From Salinimicrobium xinjiangense DSM 19287 (GTDB lineage: Bacteria; Bacteroidota; Bacteroidia; Flavobacteriales; Flavobacteriaceae), in the NCBI RefSeq assembly GCF_000423585.1, contig NZ_AUIG01000001.1:310001-374000 (forward strand): DNA of 64,000 nt, given 5' to 3'. The notes beneath the pieces were generated by a model, which worked only from the letters and a program-made list of their open reading frames with translations, was not told where the DNA came from and ran no database searches. Positions 44,101 to 52,183 of this stretch are shown here, piece by piece. A program made the translations under genes and the position numbers. Each line of letters begins with the position of its first letter. Positions within the stretch are counted from its first letter, which is position 1.

Positions 44101-46168
44101 CAAAGCTCTCCAGTTCCATGTTCAGGTTCTGATCTTTATAATCAATATTGGCAAAGCCTTCTCCGTCTTCCATTTCGGCGTAAAGCCCAATGTCGTTAAA
44201 CTTATAATTGTTGTATTCGAAGGTAGTCACTGTCCCCTCCACGATTGCATCCAGGGAATTAATGTCATCTCCACTTCCCGAAGCCTGCACGTCCAGACCT
44301 ATATTTCCCAGGGCTTCATTTTGCAGCAGGTATCCCAGTTCCAGCTCTGTGACCTTGACATCGGCATTAAAAGCAATTCCCGGGGCACTTACAAAGCTTC
44401 CGTTGAGGCTGATCTTCCCTGCGGAAGAATTTAAAACCGCATCTGCCGAGATATCTTCTGGTGTCCCACTGAAGCTTCCGGCGAGATTCACCGTCTGCGG
44501 AAGTTTAATTCCCAGGTCTTCTTCTTTGACGAAGGCCCTAAGGTCTCCCCTTGTAGAATTCATTCGCACCTGTGGCAGATCAAATCTCAGGTTATCGGGG
44601 TCTGTGGCATTGTATATGGTTCCAGTTGCAGCTAAGGAAGTATTTCCTCCCCAGTTAATATTGGCCCGTTGAATATTGACTGCGGAAAGTTGTCCTCTGG
44701 CAGAAAGACTTCCGGAAAGGCCTTTTTTGGCAAGGGCAGCGAAGTACTCATCTTGTCTCAGATCCGGCTGAAATCGGTAAATCTCTGAAAGATCGAGATC
44801 AAACCGCGGCAGGTTAAGATCAACAGTGGCATTTTCCGGCTGATCCATGAAAGAATTGAGGGAATCGTAATCCACCAGAAGACTTCCTTCTATACTGTTC
44901 CCGTTTAACTGAAGAATAAGATCCTGAAGGCGCATCCTGTCTTCGGTTACAGAAAGCAGGAAATTTGTTCGTCTTAGGTTAAGGCCCGAAGCTTCGTGAA
45001 AATTAAGAGCTTCCACTTGAGCTTTCAGGGATTGGTTTGCCATGACGAAACTGGGTAATTGCAGGTTGAGGTCCTGTAATCCAACAGCCTCAGGATTAAA
45101 AGTCCCCGGAGTTGGCCTGCTGTCATTAACCCAGTACCTGAATTCATTATTCGACAGGTTAACATCTTTTGCTCTCACCGTCCATTCCGGCCACTGGAAA
45201 GGCTGACCTTCTCCGGAAGCAGCAATTGTATCCTGATTGGCTTCGGAAGCAGTTGTCATCTGTAAAAAGATCTTTGAATCATCAAGGTCCAGGCGGTCAA
45301 CTGTAAGGGAAGTATTTTCAAGATCAGCTTCCGGAAGCTCCAGAAGTAGATCAGAAAGATTAACATCAGCCAGAATTCCGTCGGGAACAGATTCATATGT
45401 CCCCGCCACATTCCTGAGCTCTAGATTTTCAACAGAAAAAGCAGGCAGGGGAATTTCCTCTTCCTGTTGTGGCTCGGGAGCGGGTTTTGTTTGTGCATAC
45501 CTAAAACGAGCATCTTCCAACAGGGCATCTCCGGCAGCAAACTTCATACTGTCCAGATTGAATTCCTGCATCTCCACATTCAGTTTTCCTAAGGTTACTT
45601 TTGTGTCTATACCTAAGTATCGATCATCATAAGTAAGCCGGAAATCTTCTATATTGATATCACCTAAGCTTATTTCCATTGAAGAAGCGGAAGTGTCTGC
45701 GGGAGTAGTCGTAGCAGTAGTATCTGTTGTAGCAAAGGCCTCTGCTAAAAAACTGAAATTAAATCCCTGAATAGTATCCTGTCTCTTAATGTTTGCGATT
45801 CCCCCCTGCCAGTCAAGATTATCGAGATGAAAACCGGTTCCTTTAATGAGGGGCCACAAAGGTATATCGGCTTCGAGCTGGCGGGTATATAATAAGGTAT
45901 CACCTGCCTTGTCCTCCATATAAAGACCTTCTACACTTAAATTCCCACCAAAGGTGATGAACAGCCTGTCAACTTCTATGGTGGTATTGGTCTTATCGGT
46001 TATGTAGCTTACAAGCTTATCGACAATGATTCCCTGGCCCCAGGGACTGCGGATGAATAGTAGTAAAAGAAAAATAAAGATCACGATCCCGAGCAGGATC
46101 TTAAAAAACAGTTTCAGGCCGGAGCCTTTCTTCTTTTTTTCTTTCTTTTTATTTTCTTTTTTTTCCAA
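41153..46168 (-). CDS. tamB: TamB: translocation and assembly module protein
   Basis: 1671 residues. A Lys-rich cytoplasmic start and one membrane helix (LFFKILLGIVIFIFLLLLFI, residues about 24-43) anchor the protein in the inner membrane. About 1600 residues of repeating beta strands follow, consistent with the long hydrophobic groove of the AsmA/TamB group. The C-terminal DUF490 domain is recognisable: TRRTDEEASFGFSGFALNSYI, GRVEINDGHYEMSLYNL and GDPMDADLNITAVYEVEA. It spans the periplasm and contacts TamL. It is the first gene of the tamB-tamL operon. Confidence 0.95.
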   Translation of the reverse strand: MEKKENKKKEKKKKGSGLKLFFKILLGIVIFIFLLLLFIRSPWGQGIIVDKLVSYITDKTNTTIEVDRLFITFGGNLSVEGLYMEDKAGDTLLYTRQLEADIPLWPLIKGTGFHLDNLDWQGGIANIKRQDTIQGFNFSFLAEAFATTDTTATTTPADTSASSMEISLGDINIEDFRLTYDDRYLGIDTKVTLGKLNVEMQEFNLDSMKFAAGDALLEDARFRYAQTKPAPEPQQEEEIPLPAFSVENLELRNVAGTYESVPDGILADVNLSDLLLELPEADLENTSLTVDRLDLDDSKIFLQMTTASEANQDTIAASGEGQPFQWPEWTVRAKDVNLSNNEFRYWVNDSRPTPGTFNPEAVGLQDLNLQLPSFVMANQSLKAQVEALNFHEASGLNLRRTNFLLSVTEDRMRLQDLILQLNGNSIEGSLLVDYDSLNSFMDQPENATVDLNLPRFDLDLSEIYRFQPDLRQDEYFAALAKKGLSGSLSARGQLSAVNIQRANINWGGNTSLAATGTIYNATDPDNLRFDLPQVRMNSTRGDLRAFVKEEDLGIKLPQTVNLAGSFSGTPEDISADAVLNSSAGKISLNGSFVSAPGIAFNADVKVTELELGYLLQNEALGNIGLDVQASGSGDDINSLDAIVEGTVTTFEYNNYKFNDIGLYAEMEDGEGFANIDYKDQNLNMELESFVQLDSIAPEIALNLNIIGADLQALGLSINPVNAAMEIKGNFKGNAESYDATATVNEGVFVYANESYLLGDVDINAHVRPDTTSLAVQNQMLDLRLNSNAGPADFINALNRHYESYYNTVDVTDTVANPVNIDLRAEVSPSPILEEVFLPQLEAFDTINVQVDFREREKTLVGSVSLPYINYYGSEIDSLKFNIDSNPEELYFDFGLKSLDVGPIAIKKTHMEGRLVDEELALEFLSRYEEDTLMNVRSLITKNDEIVRIHIDPEELVLNANPWQIDQNNEILIGDSSYTFNDFRLSRNNQELRVSNEMAQVQKEHIGIEFQNFNLAALFTYFNPENTLASGNMNGNFVIEEPFGTTGLVADLTINEFAVLEVPMGVLSLDARSAGFNNYNFELAIKEGSSDIDITGSYIADADGGNLDMDIALNRVDMELIEGFSMGEITNTSGSYSGNFTVTGDPLKPTYEGSLTFNDAVFTVAILNTPFTLPNETLQIDNAAVSMENFEIRDVNGNSFTINGSVLTESLLNPEFDLSFTANNFMALNSSEEDFDLFYGKAVFDATGSVTGTMELPQIELDLEVLEETNLTYVIPEANLEIEEREGVVIFVNRENPDRILTRRTDEEASFGFSGFALNSYISLQEGATFRIVLDENTGDHFQASGDGDILYDIYPNGRTTMTGRVEINDGHYEMSLYNLVTRRFDIMKGSTVVWAGDPMDADLNITAVYEVEASASGLMAPQITGADMDVRNQYRQELDFLVYLKIGGEISAPRLSFGLDMPEDEQGSLSGQVYGRVQQINQQENELNKQVFSLLVLNRFFPSPGSPGTEGGTLAFARDNLNEALSDQLNIFSDRLLGETGIDLNFGLNSYTDYQGDSPQDRTQLDITAQRSFMDERLIVSVGSEVDVQGESSVEESSPLIGNVSLEYLITEDGRFRIQGFRRNTFENVIDGQLIISGLALIYTQEFNRFRELWNQITNKDGREEEEQTEE

Positions 46169-46496
46169 GAACTATCCTCTATGGTCTCTAATTTATCTTA
46201 TTTAGGCGTAATCAGGAAATACCGGGAGGTAAATCCTTGTTAAACAACAGCTTCCAAAAATTACATTTTTGGAGGGTATTCTGATAACAGTTTTTTCATT
46301 GAAAAAGATAAAAATTTCCTTGCTGCCGACCATTTTATTAGGAATAATTTAGCAACAGGCGCGGGTAACTAATAATCTTACGTTAAAAATGCAGAGCTGA
46401 AAAAGCCTTTTCTATAATTTCGGGCGGAGTAACACGTTTTAAAATTTCAAAATAGCTAAAAATTAAAGCTGAACATTAAAACAAAAAACCAAAATC
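46169..46496. promoter_or_regulatory. 328-base divergent upstream region of tamB and the OmpA lipoprotein
   Basis: AT-rich, with no credible reading frame. It holds a short hairpin TCCAAAAAT..ATTTTTGGA near 46255-46274. TATAATTTCG near 46421 is one base off the -7 consensus and could serve the OmpA gene; this is tentative. Promoters of both divergent genes must lie here. Confidence 0.4.
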
Positions 46497-47357
46497 ATGA
46501 AAAGAATTCTTACCGTTACGGTAGTGGCAGCAACAATGTTGACTTCTTGTGTTTCAAAAAAGAAATATGTTGCCCTTGAGGAAGATTATAATAGAACCAG
46601 AAGTAGTCTTCAGCAAACTCAGGTTGAAAAAGAAAGACTTGAGGAGAGATTAGATGCCATTGAACAAAGAGTAGCAGATTACAATGCAAAGATCAACACG
46701 CTTACAGAAGAGAATGACCAAAGGCTTGAGATGAATGAGCTTACGGCCATGTCAAACGCTAACAAGCGTAAAATGAGAGAAACCCTTCGGAATGTAGACG
46801 CGGAAAAACTTGCCGGTGCCGAAACTCTTGAAGATTCTATTAACCTCGCTGTAGCACATAACCTGGAAAGCCAGATTAGCAGTGGAAGTTCAGAGGATAT
46901 TGATATCACAGTAGATAAAACTGTTGTGATGATCAATGTTTCCGACAAATTGCTTTTTAGAAGCGGAAGCCACAGAGTAAGTCGTGACGCTTATCCTTTG
47001 CTTGAGAAACTGGCGGAGGTGATCAATTCTGAACCTGCCATGGAAGTGATGGTAGAAGGTCATACAGATTCTCAAACTATGGTAGAAAACTCTTACATCC
47101 AGGACAACTGGGAGCTTAGCGTGAGAAGATCTACTGCCATTGTTAGATTATTGCAGGACAGATTTAATGTGGATCCTGAAAAGCTTATTGCTGCAGGTCG
47201 CAGTAGCTATAAACCTGTTGCAGACAATGACACCAGGGAAAACAGAGCGTTAAACAGAAGAACAAGAATTGTGATCCTTCCAAACCTGGATAAATTCCTT
47301 GCCCTTTTGGATTCTGAGCAATCTCCCGCACAAACAATTGATCAGACAAATAATTAA
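46497..47357 (+). CDS. OmpA-family lipoprotein with coiled coil
   Basis: 286 residues. The signal ends VVAATMLTSC (Cys 18), followed by a coiled coil of about 60 residues (SSLQQTQVEKERLEERLDAIEQ, with clear heptads) and a C-terminal OmpA domain with MEVMVEGHTDSQTM and RENRALNRRTRIVILP, the peptidoglycan-binding signature. Such proteins tie the outer membrane to the wall; the coil sets the distance or allows trimerisation. It is divergent from tamB and ends at a bidirectional terminator. Confidence 0.94.
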   Translation: MKRILTVTVVAATMLTSCVSKKKYVALEEDYNRTRSSLQQTQVEKERLEERLDAIEQRVADYNAKINTLTEENDQRLEMNELTAMSNANKRKMRETLRNVDAEKLAGAETLEDSINLAVAHNLESQISSGSSEDIDITVDKTVVMINVSDKLLFRSGSHRVSRDAYPLLEKLAEVINSEPAMEVMVEGHTDSQTMVENSYIQDNWELSVRRSTAIVRLLQDRFNVDPEKLIAAGRSSYKPVADNDTRENRALNRRTRIVILPNLDKFLALLDSEQSPAQTIDQTNN

Positions 47358-47376
47358 TTCATTTCTTATAGGAATG

Positions 47377-47409
47377 AAAAAGGCTGTCCAAACCGGGCAG
47401 CCTTTTTTT
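47377..47409. terminator. Bidirectional terminator between OmpA and amidohydrolase genes
   Basis: AAAAAGGCTGTCC-AAACC-GGGCAGCCTTTTTTT: GC stem with A and T tails between convergent genes. Confidence 0.9.
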
Positions 47410-47414
47410 ATTTG

Positions 47415-48815
47415 CTATTGGTTTACTTCACGTTTCAACCTGTGGAAAGCAGCTTCCGCCTCCTCCACCAGGGTTTCGGGATCAAAATTGGTTAATTTTC
47501 CATCCTTTTTGAGGATCCTGCCATCTACAGCTACAAAGTCCACATTGGCCGGTTGAGCCGCCTCCACGATCAGGCTGTGGGGCTGGTCACTTGTAGAAAA
47601 ATTAAGATCATCCTTTTTCAACATAATAAGATCGGCTCTTTTTCCCGGTCGCAGACTTCCGGTTATCTCGTCCATTCCTAAAGTTCGGGCTCCATTTATT
47701 GTAGCCATTTTAATAGCTTCGGAAGGTTTCAGATAAAACTCATCTTTTGCTTCGGCATTAGCAAGATTCAGAAGCAGCTTCATTACTGAAAACAGATCGG
47801 CATTTCCGGAAAGCGGTGTAGTGTCCACTCCCACCGCAAGATTCACACCTGCCGCATGGAAGCTGTTGACAGGTGGCAATCCATAACCAATCCTCATTTC
47901 TGAATAAGGGGTCATGGTGAGATGAGTGCCGGTTTCCTTCATGTAGTTTATTTCTGAAGGAGTGGCGGCATTACCGTGTATAATATTGACATCTTTTCCT
48001 AGAAGATCTTTATTGTACAACTGCTGAATCTGACCTTTTTGTGCATCTGTAGAACTGGCATGGATAACGATTCTCATCCCCAGCTCCCGGGCTTTTTCCC
48101 AATCTGAAGCAAGATGTTCATAGCCTGCACCACGGGATCCCAGGCCCAGCTCCAGAAGTTTATATTTTTCATTAGCCCGTAATTCCTGAAGGATTTCTGT
48201 TATTCCGTCGAAATGTGTAGCTTCATTTGAAGGCTGATCCCGGTAACCGCCATACAGCACCTGAGCACGAAGACCGGCATCAGCCAGGGTATTACAGCTG
48301 GCCATCACAAAGCCGGGATTTCTGGCATTGTGATTAAAATCGCTGATGCAGGTAATCCCGGAATTAATAGCTTCGGCCGCAGCATAGCGGGCAGCCAGTT
48401 CCATGTCTTGTTGTGTATAAACCTTTGAGTAGGCTGCAGTCATTGGAAAATATGCCTGACCCTCATTATAACCTGCCATACTGCGCAATAGTGAAGTCCA
48501 GAGATGCCAGTGACAATCAATTAACCCGGGCATTACAATTGCACCGGAACCCTCAATGACCGGAATACCTGCAGGAGGACTGATATCATGACCAATTTCT
48601 ATAATTTCACCATTCATGATGAGGATAGAAGTATTTTCCATATCCCCCACCTGCTCATCCATACTAATCAGATGAGTGTTCTGAACCAAAAAGGAGGTTT
48701 CGGGATCAAAGTCAGCCCCGGAAAAAGAATTTAGAAAAGACAATTCCAGAGGCAGGAATCCGGCGGCAGTAAATAATCCGGTGTTTTTGATGAAATTACG
48801 TCTTCCCTGGTCCAT
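47415..48815 (-). CDS. Tat-exported amidohydrolase (ATZ/TRZ-like)
   Basis: 466-residue metal-dependent hydrolase. The N-terminus MDQGRRNFIKNTGLFTAAGF is a twin-arginine signal (R-R-N-F-I-K), so the enzyme should be exported folded. The metal site is visible as VMPGLIDCHWHLW (H-x-H), IVIHASSTD, NIIHGNAA and VGVDTTPL (late Asp), and the C-terminal GSLRPGKRADLIML closes the composite beta domain. Substrates of the family are cyclic amides or aryl amines; this one is unknown. I start at 48815; a longer reading upstream lacks any signal. It is followed upstream by a DoxX gene on the same strand. Confidence 0.9.
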   Translation of the reverse strand: MDQGRRNFIKNTGLFTAAGFLPLELSFLNSFSGADFDPETSFLVQNTHLISMDEQVGDMENTSILIMNGEIIEIGHDISPPAGIPVIEGSGAIVMPGLIDCHWHLWTSLLRSMAGYNEGQAYFPMTAAYSKVYTQQDMELAARYAAAEAINSGITCISDFNHNARNPGFVMASCNTLADAGLRAQVLYGGYRDQPSNEATHFDGITEILQELRANEKYKLLELGLGSRGAGYEHLASDWEKARELGMRIVIHASSTDAQKGQIQQLYNKDLLGKDVNIIHGNAATPSEINYMKETGTHLTMTPYSEMRIGYGLPPVNSFHAAGVNLAVGVDTTPLSGNADLFSVMKLLLNLANAEAKDEFYLKPSEAIKMATINGARTLGMDEITGSLRPGKRADLIMLKKDDLNFSTSDQPHSLIVEAAQPANVDFVAVDGRILKKDGKLTNFDPETLVEEAEAAFHRLKREVNQ

Positions 48816-48909
48816 TTCAATAAGATAGCAGGAAAAGGAATGTAAGGATCCCAAGAAAATATTAAAAAGTTGGAATCACTCCCCTGGTATAGATTCCGGA
48901 TGACATCCA

Positions 48910-49329
48910 CTACTTTCTTTTCTTCAGCCAGTGATAGTCCAGGGAATGTTTTCCTCCCCCGGTGATAAGGATCACCGTAAATATTATGAGATACAGTAGC
49001 GCCATTTCTTTCCGGCCAAAGGGATCGGCAGCGTGAATGATGAATGCCGCAGTAAACATGGTGATCATAAGAGGAATGGCAGCAAGCCGGGTTCCCAAGC
49101 CTATAATGATTAAAATAGAACATATAAATTCGGCAAAAACAGCCAGGGCGAGCGTGATTCCCATGCCCAGACCAAAAGGATCTGCAAATGCAATTTCCTC
49201 ACCCCCGAAAAGCCTGAGAAGTTTAGGAGTTCCATGAGTTAGCATAAGACCTCCCGCTCCAAGGCGAAGGATGAGTAGTCCAAGATCTATTTGAGAAAGG
49301 TTGAGATTGGTGGTGTAGGTATTTTTCAT
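48910..49329 (-). CDS. DoxX-family membrane protein
   Basis: 139 residues with four membrane segments. The DoxX pattern is clear: LGLLILRLGAGGLMLTHGTPKL in helix 1 with the G-x-x-x-x-x-H-G turn, FICSILIIIGLGTRLAAIPLMITM in helices 2-3, and MALLYLIIFTVILITGGG in helix 4. Relatives are quinone-linked or thiosulfate:quinone oxidoreductase subunits, but most have no assigned role. It lies 94 bases upstream of the amidohydrolase on the same strand. Confidence 0.9.
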   Translation of the reverse strand: MKNTYTTNLNLSQIDLGLLILRLGAGGLMLTHGTPKLLRLFGGEEIAFADPFGLGMGITLALAVFAEFICSILIIIGLGTRLAAIPLMITMFTAAFIIHAADPFGRKEMALLYLIIFTVILITGGGKHSLDYHWLKKRK

Positions 49330-49546
49330 GCTTCTAAATTAAAAATTCTATTTATATCTATGAGATTTAAAATTTTCCTACACTGAGGCTTATACTTTAA
49401 ATAGTTGTGATAGTGTTTATTATATAATTTAGTTCCTACAATATCTTATTAAGCGCTAAAATAGTTGTGTTATTCATCGAAAAAAATTAGCCTTTTAACG
49501 TTTATTTTAAGAAAATTTTATAATTTAGGTAGAACAGAAAAACAAG

Positions 49547-50038
49547 ATGCGGGTAATTCTTACATTTTTATTTATAGTTTTTGTCTTCTGGTCCGGCCGG
49601 GCTCAGGCGACTGCTAGTTTTACCGCATCTGCCACTATCATTCAGCCAATAGGCATAAAAACTTTAGCCAATTTAAATTTTGCTGCAATTGATGCACGGG
49701 ACGGCGGCGAGATTATCTTAAGTCCACAGAATGAAAGAATTGCTGCAGGCGATGCCCGACTGGAGAATGGTGGGGAAGTCACGGCAGCGACTTTTGAGGT
49801 AACCGGGCAGCAAGGCTTTGATTTCTCCTTGAGTCTGCCTTCGGGGCCATTTTTTCTTTCTAACGGAAAAGAGCAAATGATCATAAAAGATTTCACCAGC
49901 AGCATTAGAAACACAGGAAATTTTGCTGCCGGAAGTTCAGTTTTTAAAATTGGAGCCACCCTTCAGGTGGAAGCTCAACAGGCTCCGGGTGTTTATTTTA
50001 CTTCCACTCCCCTTACCATCACTGTCAACTACAACTAA
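49547..50038 (+). CDS. DUF4402 protein, putative fimbrial subunit 1
   Basis: 163-residue exported protein: Sec signal MRVILTFLFIVFVFWSGRAQA, then a beta-rich DUF4402 domain with LANLNFAAIDARDGGEIILSP, VTGQQGFDFSLSLP and VFKIGATLQVEAQQAPGVYF. The last residues are TPLTITVNYN: penultimate Tyr, with Val, Ile and Leu at -4, -6 and -8, and a Gly at -16. This is the C-terminal pattern that periplasmic chaperones of classical pili recognise. It is the first gene of the fimbria-like locus and has 179 bases between it and the next subunit gene, so it may have its own transcript. Confidence 0.8.
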   Translation: MRVILTFLFIVFVFWSGRAQATASFTASATIIQPIGIKTLANLNFAAIDARDGGEIILSPQNERIAAGDARLENGGEVTAATFEVTGQQGFDFSLSLPSGPFFLSNGKEQMIIKDFTSSIRNTGNFAAGSSVFKIGATLQVEAQQAPGVYFTSTPLTITVNYN

Positions 50039-50217
50039 TCCCCGAAAACGATTGAGTTTACTGGCCTTCCAACACCTTCGTGTTAAGAATAATTTAAATC
50101 AGGTATTTGAACGAATAAATGGGTGCTTCAACGAGTAAGTTTTTTCTGTAAGCTATTGGGAAATATATTCGCGTGGTTAAAAAATGAAACCCCAATAACC
50201 CTACAAATACCATCACC

Positions 50218-50712
50218 ATGAAAAAAATTACTTTTATTTTATTGGCACTTATTGCCGGAACTGCTTTTGGACAGGATGCTTCTGCAACAGCAACTGTTAA
50301 TGCTCACATCGTTGAAGTTATAACCATCCAAGAAGGAACTGATCTTAACTTTGGTAATATTGTGGCTTCCACCGGTGGAGCAGTAAGAGTGAATACTGAA
50401 GGTACAAGAACTTTTTCCAATCCTGACATGAAAGTGGCAAATACTGGAACTGTTAGTGCTGCCTCTTTTGAAGTTACAGCTGCCGAATTTTTCAGTTATA
50501 GTATTTCCATTCCTTCTATAGTTTTAAATGGTCCAGAAACTTCAACAATGGATGTTTCTTTTACAAGTGAAATAGATGGAAATACTGACGGAATAGCCGA
50601 AGGGACTGGAGCGCCACAGACATTGAATGTTGGCGGATTGCTTACTGTGGCATCTGGTCAAGTATCAGGAGATTATACTGGTGAAGTTACAGTAACCGTA
50701 GCTTACGAATAA
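50218..50712 (+). CDS. DUF4402 protein, putative main fimbrial subunit
   Basis: 164 residues with signal MKKITFILLALIAGTAFG, mature start QDASATATVNAHIVEVITI (alternating hydrophobic strand), then GTDLNFGNIVASTGGAVRVN and the DUF4402 core. The end TGEVTVTVAYE has penultimate Tyr, Val at -4, -6 and -8, and Gly at -14, an exact fit to the chaperone-usher pilin signature. It alone is followed by a strong terminator, so it is probably made in excess over the downstream genes, which would fit a major shaft subunit. That is inference. Confidence 0.82.
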   Translation: MKKITFILLALIAGTAFGQDASATATVNAHIVEVITIQEGTDLNFGNIVASTGGAVRVNTEGTRTFSNPDMKVANTGTVSAASFEVTAAEFFSYSISIPSIVLNGPETSTMDVSFTSEIDGNTDGIAEGTGAPQTLNVGGLLTVASGQVSGDYTGEVTVTVAYE

Positions 50713-50733
50713 ATTTTTGTTCTAAAATATTAG

Positions 50734-50762
50734 AAACGCCGCCCGCTGTGGCGGCGTTTTTT
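50734..50762 (+). terminator. Strong terminator after the second DUF4402 gene
   Basis: AAACGCCGCC-CGCTGT-GGCGGCGTTT and a T run. A perfect GC-rich stem inside the fimbria-like locus. It would reduce transcription into the third subunit, chaperone and usher-like genes unless they have their own promoter. Confidence 0.92.
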
Positions 50763-50800
50763 GTTTTTCCTTATCTTGTTAACTAACCACTTTAATTCTA

Positions 50801-51295
50801 ATGGAAAAGTCATTCATTTTAATTCTTTCCCTCCTGTTCTCTACTCAGCTATTTGCACAGGCCTCGGCTTCGGCAACTGTAGAGAGTCGGGCGACGGTGA
50901 TCGATCCTATTAAAATAGAGAAGACGGTGGATCTGGATTTTGGAAATGTGATCTCTGCCTATACTCCGGGAACCGTAATTCTTTCTCCCGACGGTACAAG
51001 ATTGGCTTACGGAGTGCAGCTTTCCAGCAATATGCCCGGTAATGTTGCTCCTGCAGAAGCTGTGGTTACCCATGGCAATAATAATTACTCCATTACCCTG
51101 CCGGAATCTTTTTCTCTTTTTAATCAGGAGAATCCCAATCAGGTTATGATCATTGAAGATTTTACGGTTACCCCTTTACAGGGAGAGCTGAGCGATATCC
51201 TTCGGATTGGGGCTACTTTAAAACTGGAAGCAAATCAAACCGCCGGATATTACACAAATTCTGAAGGTTTCAACGTGACAGTTTCATATAATTAA
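50801..51295 (+). CDS. DUF4402 protein, putative fimbrial subunit 3
   Basis: 164 residues with signal MEKSFILILSLLFSTQLFAQ and mature start ASASATVESRATVIDPIKI, an alternating strand like that of subunits 1 and 2. DUF4402 core: VDLDFGNVISAYTPGTVILSP, LRIGATLKLEANQTAGYY. It ends EGFNVTVSYN: penultimate Tyr, Val, Val and Phe at -4, -6 and -8, and Gly at -16. It is closer in sequence to subunit 1 than to subunit 2. The chaperone gene follows 69 bases downstream. Confidence 0.8.
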   Translation: MEKSFILILSLLFSTQLFAQASASATVESRATVIDPIKIEKTVDLDFGNVISAYTPGTVILSPDGTRLAYGVQLSSNMPGNVAPAEAVVTHGNNNYSITLPESFSLFNQENPNQVMIIEDFTVTPLQGELSDILRIGATLKLEANQTAGYYTNSEGFNVTVSYN

Positions 51296-51364
51296 ATTTC
51301 ACATTTCCTTAACAATCTACTGCTTATTCAGTAATTTTGGAATCCATACTAATCCCCCCAGGAT

Positions 51365-52183
51365 ATGAATAAAGAATTACTCCGCGTTTGCCTTTTTACA
51401 ATTACTGTCCTCTTTACTGCTCCTCTTTTCGCCCAGGGAGATCTTATGATCATGCCTAAGCGCCTTGTTTTCGATGGCTCCCAGCGCTCCCAGGAGATCA
51501 ACCTTGCCAACACCGGAAGTGATACGGCGGTTTATGCGATCTCCTTCGTCAACTATAAAATGACAGAGAACGGGAATTTTGAGCAGGTCGAAACTCCTGA
51601 AGAAGGTCAGCGTTTCGCGACAGATTTTCTAAGGTATTTTCCCCGCAGAGTCACTCTGGCACCCAATGAAGCTCAAACTATAAGGGTTCAACTCACCCGT
51701 ACCGGAAATCTGGAACAGGGAGAATATCGTTCGCACATGTACTTTAGAGCTGTAGAAGAACAAACTGCTCTCGGAGTCGAAGAAGCAGAAGATGCTGAAG
51801 GTATTTCTATCAATATCAAAACCGTTTTTGGTATTAGTATCCCGATAATCATTCGGCATGGAGCTTCTACTACCCAGGTTGAATTACAGGATCTTGTGTT
51901 GGATACATCAGGAGAGCAAATCACACTTTCCCTCAGCATTAACCGCAGCGGAAATATGTCCGTTTACGGAAATTTAAAGGCTGAGCATATTTCTACCAAT
52001 GGGAAGACTACGGAAGTGGGAACAGTTAAGGGAGTTTCTGTTTATACTCCTAATTCCAAAAGGAACTTCAGATTTGAGCTGAGAGATGCAGCAGGAATTG
52101 ATCTTAATAATGGCAGGCTCAGGATAAGTTATTCTGAGGAAAAAGGAGCTACCCTGGCTTCCACAGAAAAACAGCTGGAATAG
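51365..52183 (+). CDS. PapD-like periplasmic chaperone
   Basis: 272 residues with signal MNKELLRVCLFTITVLFTAPLFAQ and two Ig-like domains. The first begins LMIMPKRLVFDGSQRSQEINLANTG; the Arg in K-R-L-V-F-D-G aligns with the invariant Arg8 of PapD (T-R-V-I-F), which clamps the subunit C-terminus. A middle FLRYFPRRVTLAPNEAQTIRVQL strand follows, as in all PapD relatives. The partner Lys112 of PapD is not evident (here VFGISIPIIIRHG), as in more distant chaperones. It should hold DUF4402 subunits in the periplasm before the usher. It abuts the T9SS-protein gene directly. Confidence 0.82.
   Translation: MNKELLRVCLFTITVLFTAPLFAQGDLMIMPKRLVFDGSQRSQEINLANTGSDTAVYAISFVNYKMTENGNFEQVETPEEGQRFATDFLRYFPRRVTLAPNEAQTIRVQLTRTGNLEQGEYRSHMYFRAVEEQTALGVEEAEDAEGISINIKTVFGISIPIIIRHGASTTQVELQDLVLDTSGEQITLSLSINRSGNMSVYGNLKAEHISTNGKTTEVGTVKGVSVYTPNSKRNFRFELRDAAGIDLNNGRLRISYSEEKGATLASTEKQLE

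Noticed and set aside
48731-49123. 130-codon minus-strand frame spanning the DoxX and amidohydrolase ends
   Set aside because: It is out of frame with both recognisable proteins, and its translation is rich in His, Cys and Arg without any pattern.
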